DNA of 12,245 nt from Acidobacteriaceae bacterium (GTDB taxonomy: Bacteria > Acidobacteriota > Terriglobia > Terriglobales > Acidobacteriaceae). The notes beneath the pieces are model-generated. The model worked only from the letters and a program-made list of their open reading frames with translations. It searched no databases and was not told the DNA's origin. Location: contig JARLFX010000363.1 in the NCBI GenBank assembly GCA_031296355.1, positions 1 through 12,245 of the forward strand. Direction: 5' to 3'. The number at the start of each line of letters is the position of its first letter. Within the stretch, counting starts at the first letter, position 1. The position numbers and the translations under genes were made by a program. Positions 7,697 to 12,245 of the stretch are shown one piece after another.

Positions 7697-8770
7697 TTAC
7701 TTCAATCTTGTCTTCAATTCGTCCAGCACGGCCTTGCCCATCTCGCCGGTCTTTATGAAGGCTGCTCCGCGGGCGATGTCTGCGGTGCGAAGGCCCTTGT
7801 CGAGTACGGCTGTGACGGAATCTTCCACTGCTTTGGCTTCGGCTTCGAGGCCGCCGGAGTGACGCAGCACCATGGCTGCGGTCAGGATCGCGCCCAGCGG
7901 GTTCGCCTTGCCGGTGCCGGCGATGTCTGGCGCAGAGCCGTGTACGGGCTCAAAGAGGTTGACCTTGCCGCCGATGGTGGCCGAGGGCAGCATGCCGAGC
8001 GAGCCGGTGATGACGCCAGCCTCATCGGAGAGAATGTCGCCGAAGAGGTTCTCCGTGAGCACAACATCGAAGTTGCGCGGAATGTTCATCAGGTGCATCG
8101 CCATGGAATCGACCAGCTGGTGCTCAAGGGTGACGTCGGGATAATCCGCAGCGACTTCGTTCACAGTGGCGCGCCACATCTGCGAGACTTCGAGCACGTT
8201 CGCCTTGTCGACGGAGGTGACCTTCTTCTTGCGCTTCTGAGCGAGTTGGAAGGCGATCTTCGCGACGCGAACGACTTCATCGCGCGTGTAGCGCATGGTG
8301 TTGATAGCTTCGCCGGTCTGCTTGTTCCATTCGCGGGGAACGCCGAAGTAGAGGCCGCCGAGGAGCTCGCGGACGAAGAGAATGTCCGTACCTTTGCTGA
8401 CATCGGCGCGCAGGGGAGAGTTCTCCGCGAGCGCGGGATAGGCGACGGAGGGACGCAGGTTGGCGAATCCGCCAAGCTCTTTGCGGATGCGCAACAGACC
8501 GGCTTCGGGACGTTCGCTGGGAGGCAGGGCGTTGAACTTGTTGTCGCCCACGGCGCCGAGCAGGACGGCGTCGGATGCAAGCGACTCCTGAATGGTCTTC
8601 TCCGGCAGCGGCGTGCCGAAGCTGGTGATGGCCGTGCCGCCGATGGGCAGCTCGACGTAGTCAAAGGTGTGTCCGCCGGCAGCGGCCACGGCGCGTAGAA
8701 CCGAGAGCGCCTGTGCGGTTACTTCGGGGCCGATTCCATCACCTGCAAGTACTGCGATCTTCAGCTTCAT
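7697..8770 (-). CDS. leuB: 3-isopropylmalate dehydrogenase
   Basis: It oxidises and decarboxylates 3-isopropylmalate with NAD+ to 2-ketoisocaproate, the last step before transamination to leucine. The 357 residues match the family. The visible blocks are the N-terminal GDGIGPEV (10-17), the substrate-binding arginines in LLRIRKELGGFANLRP (R94, R106), and RELLGGLYFG (R134 onward). Also present are catalytic K189 in DKANVLEVSQMWR, the Mg2+ aspartates D221, D245 and D249 (ENLFGDILSDEAG), and the adenine-binding HGSAPDIAGTGKANP. The ELLGGLYFG loop is of the isopropylmalate type rather than isocitrate dehydrogenase. The start ATG at 8770 has GAGGA a few bases upstream. A gap of 111 bases separates it from leuA, the widest in the operon; I see no clear internal promoter, terminator or small gene there. 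Confidence 0.97.
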   Translation of the reverse strand: MKLKIAVLAGDGIGPEVTAQALSVLRAVAAAGGHTFDYVELPIGGTAITSFGTPLPEKTIQESLASDAVLLGAVGDNKFNALPPSERPEAGLLRIRKELGGFANLRPSVAYPALAENSPLRADVSKGTDILFVRELLGGLYFGVPREWNKQTGEAINTMRYTRDEVVRVAKIAFQLAQKRKKKVTSVDKANVLEVSQMWRATVNEVAADYPDVTLEHQLVDSMAMHLMNIPRNFDVVLTENLFGDILSDEAGVITGSLGMLPSATIGGKVNLFEPVHGSAPDIAGTGKANPLGAILTAAMVLRHSGGLEAEAKAVEDSVTAVLDKGLRTADIARGAAFIKTGEMGKAVLDELKTRLK

Positions 8771-8881
8771 TCATCCTCGCTTACGGTTGTGCGCGTCACC
8801 GGAGAAACATGAGAGCGATGACGGTAATAAGACTGAATTACGGGGAAGAGAATTCCATCAGAGGAGCTGCCCGCACTGCAA

Positions 8882-10048
8882 TTAGGTATCTGCGCCTATC
8901 TCATGCAGCAGGCCGAGCAGATCCTGGTCGTAGATGTTCTTCTTGCGATCGGTCAGCTCGGTGAAACGGTAATAGACGGGTTCCAGCTCTTCGCGGGTGA
9001 GCGAGTGGCCAAGCTCGCGCAGGCGCATGTCGAGCGCCTTGCGGCCACTGTGCTTGCCCAGCACGATGTTGGTCTTGGTCACGCCGACAGACTCCGGCGT
9101 CATGATCTCGTAGCAGAGCGGGTTGGCCAGCACGCCGTGCTGGTGGATGCCGGACTCGTGCGCAAAGGCATTGGCTCCGACCACTGCCTTATTCGGCGCA
9201 GCGCCAAAGCTGATGATGCTGGCCAGCAGGTTGCTGGTAGGGTAAAGCTCCGTCATCTTCAGCTTGTGGTGATACGGAAATTTGTCAGGACGCACCAGCA
9301 TTGCCGCGGCCAGCTCTTCCAGCGGCGCATTGCCTGCGCGTTCGCCGATGCCGTTGATGGTGCACTCGATCTGGCGCGCACCGGCGTTGACTGCGGCGAG
9401 AGAGTTTGCCACCGCCAGGCCGAGGTCGTCGTGGCAGTGAGCGGAGAGCGTCACATTCTCAATGCCGGGTACGCGTTCGCGCAGCATGGTGAATGTAGCG
9501 GCATACTCTTCCGGCACGGTGTAGCCCACGGTATCGGGAACGTTGATGACGGTGGCTCCGGCAGCGACGGCAATGCCGACGATCTTCACTAGAAAATCAG
9601 GATCGGTGCGGGTAGCGTCTTCCGGTGAAAACTCCACATCATCCGCGTAGGTGCGTGCAAGACGAACCATCTCGCCGGCCTGCTCTTCAGCCTGGGCGCG
9701 GGTGATCTTGAGCTTGTACTCCATGTGCAGGTCGCTACAGGAGAGAAAAAGGTGAATGCGATTCTTTTCAGCCGCTTCCACGCTGCGGGCGGCGTACTCA
9801 ATGTCTTCGCGCTTGGCGCGGGCCAGCGCAGCCATGCGCGGCCCCTTCACTTCGCGGGCGATCTGCTGCACGGCGGCGAAATCACCCTCCGACGAGACGG
9901 GGAAACCGGCCTCCAGCACATCCACACCCAGATAGGCCAGCTGATGCGCCAGGCGAAGCTTTTCCGCCGTGTGCATGGTGCAGCCGGGCGATTGCTCGCC
10001 ATCCCGCAGGGTAGTGTCGAAGAAAAATACCTGATCGTTTGTGGTCAT
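8882..10048 (-). CDS. leuA: 2-isopropylmalate synthase, catalytic part only (no leucine-regulatory domain)
   Basis: It condenses acetyl-CoA with 2-ketoisovalerate, the committed step of leucine synthesis. The product is 388 residues. The TIM-barrel signature [13 protein letters not shown] (10-22) carries metal ligand D11 and R15. The other metal ligands lie in SAHCHDDLG (H204, H206), followed by [15 protein letters not shown] (232-246), [13 protein letters not shown] (295-307) and [12 protein letters not shown] (327-338). The chain stops after the linker subdomain ([18 protein letters not shown]). Classical LeuA proteins of about 520 residues continue for some 130 more as the leucine-binding domain, and the 111 bases before leuB are too few to hold it. 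The start at 10048 is preferred: GGAG lies 6 bases upstream. An ATG at 10054 and a TTG at 10060 are in frame but less well placed. Homocitrate or citramalate synthase is possible by fold; the close match to LeuA motifs and the leuBCD context favour leuA. Confidence 0.9.
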   Translation of the reverse strand: MTTNDQVFFFDTTLRDGEQSPGCTMHTAEKLRLAHQLAYLGVDVLEAGFPVSSEGDFAAVQQIAREVKGPRMAALARAKREDIEYAARSVEAAEKNRIHLFLSCSDLHMEYKLKITRAQAEEQAGEMVRLARTYADDVEFSPEDATRTDPDFLVKIVGIAVAAGATVINVPDTVGYTVPEEYAATFTMLRERVPGIENVTLSAHCHDDLGLAVANSLAAVNAGARQIECTINGIGERAGNAPLEELAAAMLVRPDKFPYHHKLKMTELYPTSNLLASIISFGAAPNKAVVGANAFAHESGIHQHGVLANPLCYEIMTPESVGVTKTNIVLGKHSGRKALDMRLRELGHSLTREELEPVYYRFTELTDRKKNIYDQDLLGLLHEIGADT

Positions 10049-10068
10049 GGGCATCTCCAACCTTCATC

Positions 10069-10098
10069 ATCATAACTGGGCCTTATGTATATGCTCAA
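10069..10098 (-). promoter_or_regulatory. probable promoter of the leu-ilv operon
   Basis: Read on the minus strand, TTGAGC (10098-10093) and TATGAT (10074-10069) are separated by 18 bases, a fair sigma-70-type pair. Transcription would begin near 10062, giving a leader of about 14 bases that contains the GGAG site for leuA. Such a leader leaves no room for a leader peptide or T-box. This is a pattern match only and no start site is known. Confidence 0.45.
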
Positions 10099-10120
10099 TA
10101 CCATGCAAATTACTTATAAT
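10092..10120 (+). promoter_or_regulatory. probable lysR promoter
   Basis: A consensus TATAAT lies at 10115-10120, with a weak -35 match (TGCTCA, 10092-10097) at 17 bases spacing. Transcription would start near 10127 and give a leader of about 70 bases. The -10 element is buried in the dyad, so a protein bound there should block this promoter. The weak -35 lowers confidence. Confidence 0.5.
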
Positions 10121-10133
10121 AGGATAAGTAATT
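10108..10133. promoter_or_regulatory. perfect 10+10 bp dyad, likely LysR-type operator
   Basis: AATTACTTAT (10108-10117) and ATAAGTAATT (10124-10133) are exact reverse complements separated by the six bases AATAGG. The dyad lies in the divergent leuA-lysR gap. Its centre is about 58 bases upstream of the proposed leuA start site, where LysR-type regulators usually hold their recognition site. It also covers the TATAAT of the proposed lysR promoter, which would allow autorepression. A lone CTTAT at 10082-10086, nearer the leuA promoter, could be part of an activation half-site. The centre is even-numbered, so it is not a strict T-N11-A box. Confidence 0.7.
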
Positions 10134-10175
10134 CTGGCATGCATGCGATACGCGATGCGTGGCGGCATATGCCAG
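10134..10175 (+). other. structured leader of lysR mRNA (nested inverted repeats)
   Basis: CTGGCAT (10134-10140) pairs exactly with ATGCCAG (10169-10175). Between them GCATGCG (10141-10147) pairs with CGC-G-ATGC (10151-10158) around the loop ATA, with one bulged G. Two 10-base palindromes, GCATGCATGC (10137-10146) and GGCATATGCC (10164-10173), overlap these arms. The element falls downstream of the proposed start site and ends about 9 bases before the GGGAGGA ribosome site, so it could affect lysR translation or RNA stability. Alternatively the palindromes could be protein-binding sites. Confidence 0.4.
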
Positions 10176-10196
10176 CCGTTTCTGGGAGGAACCGCC

Positions 10197-11123
10197 ATGA
10201 TGGATCTTTTTCAACTGGAAACATTTCTCGCGGTCGCGGACGAGCGCAGCTTTTCACGGGCGGCGGCCAAACTTCACAGGACGCAGCCTGCTATCTCGCA
10301 GGTTATTCGCAAGCTGGAGGAAGAGGTCGGCGAGACGCTGTTTGAGCGGTCGTCGCGCGACGCTACGCTAACGGATGCTGGAGTCACGCTGCGGGAGTAT
10401 GCGCAGAAACTGTTGAATCTGCGGGATGAGGCGGGGCTGGCGCTTTCGCAGTTGCGTGAGTTGCATCGCGGCGTTTTGAATCTGGCGGCGAATGAATATA
10501 CCTGCCTGTACCTGCTGCCTCTGTTAGATACCTTTCGCCGTAGCAATCCGCACATCAGGGTGGCGGTGCACCGGTCGCTGGCCAGTCGCGTGGCAGACCA
10601 GGTTCTGCTGCATGCTGTAGAGATTGGCGTGGTTTCATTCCGTCCAGAAGATCGGCAGATTAAATCCATCGTGGCGTATCGTGATGAACTCGCGTTTGTG
10701 GTGAATCCCAATCATCCATTGGCGAAGAAGAAATCCGTTTCGATCCGCGATCTTGGGCGTGAGAATTTCATTGCGCATAATGTGCCGTCGCCGTTGCGCG
10801 AGAAGGTGATCCAGGCATTTGCGCGGCATAAGACCAAGTTGCAAATGGGCGTGGAGCTGCCGTCGCTTGAGGCCATCAAGCGGTTTGTGGCGCTGGGGAA
10901 TGGGGTGGCACTTGTGCCGCAACTTACGGTGGAGCCGGAGTTACAGAGCGGACGTCTGGTGCGGGTGGCGGCACCGGAGTTGCAGTTTGAGCGCAAGCTG
11001 CGCCTGGTGCATCGCAAGCATGCCAGCTTGTCGCATGCAGCGGTTGCGTTTCTCAAGGTAGTGGAGAGTTATGCCGCGGAAAATGGTGATCCCCATCACT
11101 TTGAGCCGGACCGTACGGCGTAA
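10197..11123 (+). CDS. LysR-family transcriptional regulator, divergent from leuA
   Basis: This 308-residue DNA-binding regulator probably controls the leu-ilv operon, judging by position. The N-terminal winged helix-turn-helix is textbook: MDLFQLETFLAVADERSFSR, then AAAKLHRTQPAISQVIRKLE (helix-turn-helix about 18-41), then GETLFERSSRDATLTDAG. A linker helix leads to the periplasmic-binding-protein-like effector domain (about 90-290), with LAANEYTCLYLLPLLDTF and the VALGNGVALVPQ stretch near the end. The frame stays open back to 10143, but ATG 10197 gives the normal N terminus and has GGGAGGA 7 bases upstream. An adjacent ATG at 10200 is an alternative. The effector is not readable from sequence; leucine, a 2-keto acid or isopropylmalate is only a guess from context. 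The family call is firm and the target inferred. I see no terminator after it. Confidence 0.93.
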   Translation: MMDLFQLETFLAVADERSFSRAAAKLHRTQPAISQVIRKLEEEVGETLFERSSRDATLTDAGVTLREYAQKLLNLRDEAGLALSQLRELHRGVLNLAANEYTCLYLLPLLDTFRRSNPHIRVAVHRSLASRVADQVLLHAVEIGVVSFRPEDRQIKSIVAYRDELAFVVNPNHPLAKKKSVSIRDLGRENFIAHNVPSPLREKVIQAFARHKTKLQMGVELPSLEAIKRFVALGNGVALVPQLTVEPELQSGRLVRVAAPELQFERKLRLVHRKHASLSHAAVAFLKVVESYAAENGDPHHFEPDRTA

Positions 11124-11231
11124 CTTTATTCGCCGCGGCACCGCAACCTTCCTGGGCATTTCCCGTCTGAAGAGGTAGTTTCACCTGCCCGGCGTAAGCC
11201 GGAGCCTAAAGCACCATAGGATCGGGCAATC

Positions 11232-11738
11232 ATGAACCGACTTCAGACAAGAATGATGCGGATGGCCATGCTGGCCATCTGTAGCGCAGCACTTACAGCA
11301 CCGTTGACCGTGCTCGCACAGGATCCGGCGACTCCGCCTCCTCCACCGGCGGGCCAGCCGGGCGGGCCGGGCGGCCACGGGCATATGTCTCCCGAAGACC
11401 GCAGCGCACACGAACTGCAGATGTTGACCAAGCACTTGAGCCTGACGGATGCCCAGCAGACCCAGGTCAAGCAGATCTTTGCCGATAGCGATGCCAAGAT
11501 GAAGGCAGCGCACGACGGAGCCGGCAAGGGCGATAAGAAGGACATGCGCGAGCAGATGAAGGCCTCGATGGAAGATCGTCAGGCCAAGGTTCGCGCCGTG
11601 TTGACGGCTGATCAGCAGAAGAAGTTTGACGAGATGGTTGCCATGCGCAAGAAGCGGATGGAAGAGCATCGCGGCCCCGGTGGTCCTGGCGGCCCCGATG
11701 GCGGCGGTAACCCTCCCCCGCCTCCTCCGCAGCAGTAA
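11232..11738 (+). CDS. periplasmic LTxxQ-motif protein with Pro/Gly-rich ends (Spy/CpxP-like)
   Basis: The 168-residue product has a signal peptide ending at AQ (about residue 30). A Pro/Gly-rich stretch follows (DPATPPPPPAGQPGGPGG), then a charged helical core of about 95 residues. The core holds two copies of the LTxxQ motif, LTDAQ (71-75) and LTADQ (124-128), spaced as in the Spy/CpxP group of periplasmic chaperone and stress-sensor proteins. Met, Lys and Gln are abundant, as usual for that group. The C terminus is another low-complexity tail (GPGGPGGPDGGGN then six prolines). Pro/Gly ends of this kind are not part of E. coli Spy or CpxP. Metal sensing or envelope chaperoning is possible from the family, but no two-component system is adjacent. 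The start at 11232 gives the best signal peptide; its ribosome site is weak. A strong terminator follows 22 bases after the stop, so the gene ends its own transcript. Confidence 0.82.
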   Translation: MNRLQTRMMRMAMLAICSAALTAPLTVLAQDPATPPPPPAGQPGGPGGHGHMSPEDRSAHELQMLTKHLSLTDAQQTQVKQIFADSDAKMKAAHDGAGKGDKKDMREQMKASMEDRQAKVRAVLTADQQKKFDEMVAMRKKRMEEHRGPGGPGGPDGGGNPPPPPPQQ

Positions 11739-11760
11739 GCTGATTTGCGGTAATCCAGAG

Positions 11761-11801
11761 AATGGCTGGCCGGGTACAAAACCCGGCTGGCCATTTCTTT
11801 T
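11761..11801 (+). terminator. intrinsic terminator after the LTxxQ-protein gene
   Basis: AATGGCTGGCCGGGT (11761-11775) pairs with ACCCGGCTGGCCATT (11781-11795) around ACAAA. The stem is 15 bp including two G-U pairs, and is followed by TCTTTT. Placement right after the stop codon and before the next gene fits a rho-independent terminator on the plus strand. Confidence 0.85.
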
Positions 11802-11995
11802 GCAAAAAAGCCGGAAATTTGTGGAAGACGGCGGGCGGGAAGGATAACGGCGTCCGGGCCCCCGCTTTCGGCCCTCTTCCGGTTACAATGAAAACACTGT
11901 TCTGAGCCGCCTTCTCCCGCAACCCGGGACAAGGCATGGCCGGACCCACGTGACCGCCCATGCGCATCGTGTGAAGGAAGGGATTGAACTTAAGC

Positions 11996-12245
11996 ATGAA
12001 GAAGATGATGGTTTTTGTAGGTCTGCTTTTCCTGGCAACAGCAGCTTTCGCGCAGGAGAGCCGGCAGGATATCAGCTTGAGCGGGATCGCCGTAATGGGT
12101 CCGCAGGTTTACGGCAATGGCGTGACGCAGAACTCCACCATCTCCGGTGGTTTTCTCGGCAGCTACCGCTACATGGTTACACCGCGCAGCGCACTTGAGC
12201 TGAACTACGGCTGGGCGCACAACTCCCAGAAGTTCCAGACGCAGA
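11996..12245 (+). CDS. secreted, probable outer-membrane beta-barrel protein, 3' end cut by window edge
   Basis: Only the first 83 residues are in the window and the frame is still open. A signal peptide is clear: MKKMMVFVGLLFLATAAFAQ, cleaved after residue 20. The mature start shows alternating polar and hydrophobic residues with Gly and aromatics, read as beta strands: DISLSGIAVMGPQVYGNG, TISGGFLGSYRYM, SALELNYGWAHNS. This pattern, with the ELNYG strand, is typical of small outer-membrane barrels of the OmpA-like or OmpW-like kind, but the visible part is too short to name a family. The ribosome site is poor: GGAAGGGA lies about 12 bases upstream, and in-frame ATGs at 12005 and 12008 are possible starts with a shorter signal peptide. 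It follows the terminator at 11761-11801, so it needs its own promoter. A TACAAT at 11884-11889 has no convincing -35. Confidence 0.75.
   Translation, partial: MKKMMVFVGLLFLATAAFAQESRQDISLSGIAVMGPQVYGNGVTQNSTISGGFLGSYRYMVTPRSALELNYGWAHNSQKFQTQ

Noticed and set aside
6290..8698. Long plus-strand frames opposite leuC and leuB
   Set aside because: Antisense shadows of genes whose motifs are all intact; no independent start signals or domains.
10049..10107. Leader peptide attenuator or T-box ahead of leuA
   Set aside because: The proposed leader is too short. I see no run of Leu, Ile or Val codons, no T-box-like sequence and no terminator hairpin.
10143..10196. Longer lysR start at 10143
   Set aside because: It would add 18 residues before a normal LysR N terminus, and the GGGAGGA site points to the ATG at 10197.
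11739..11995. Small genes between the LTxxQ gene and the barrel-protein gene
   Set aside because: Apart from the terminator, only frames of four or five codons after ATG occur (for example at 11888 and 11937), without convincing ribosome sites.

Overview
The window is about 60-65% GC over most of its length and is dominated by a branched-chain amino acid biosynthesis cluster read right to left (minus strand). I infer an acidobacterium, probably the Terriglobia/Acidobacteriaceae group. The reasons are the leuABCD-ilvD-ilvB-ilvN layout, the overall composition, and a small secreted protein that resembles, from memory, a family common in that group. No rRNA or database search supports this assignment.

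Minus-strand operon, in order of transcription: leuA (10048-8882), leuB (8770-7697), leuC (7672-6218), leuD (6218-5568), a small exported protein (5571-5137), ilvD (5120-3435), ilvB (3333-1567), an unrecognised membrane protein (1566-577) and ilvN (542 to the window edge, incomplete). ilvB/ilvN make acetolactate and ilvD makes the 2-keto acids. LeuA, LeuCD and LeuB then convert 2-ketoisovalerate into the leucine precursor. ilvC is not in the window and may lie beyond the left edge. Several junctions are tight: leuC/leuD share one base (TAATG), leuD and the exported protein share ATGA, and ilvB and the membrane protein are directly abutted (TAG-ATG). The two non-enzymatic passengers are visibly AT-richer than the enzymes around them.

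Control region (10049-10196): a LysR-type regulator gene is divergent from leuA. The gap holds a perfect 10+10 bp dyad. It overlaps a TATAAT of the lysR promoter and lies about 58 bp upstream of a plausible leuA start site, the classic LysR geometry for autorepression plus activation of the divergent target. The leuA leader appears too short for a leader-peptide attenuator or T-box. LeuA itself lacks the C-terminal leucine-sensing domain.

Right flank, plus strand: lysR (10197-11123), a small periplasmic protein with two LTxxQ motifs and Pro/Gly-rich ends (11232-11738), a strong intrinsic terminator (11761-11801), and the start of a secreted, probably outer-membrane beta-barrel protein (11996 to the edge). 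No tRNA, rRNA, CRISPR array, insertion sequence or integrase was seen.
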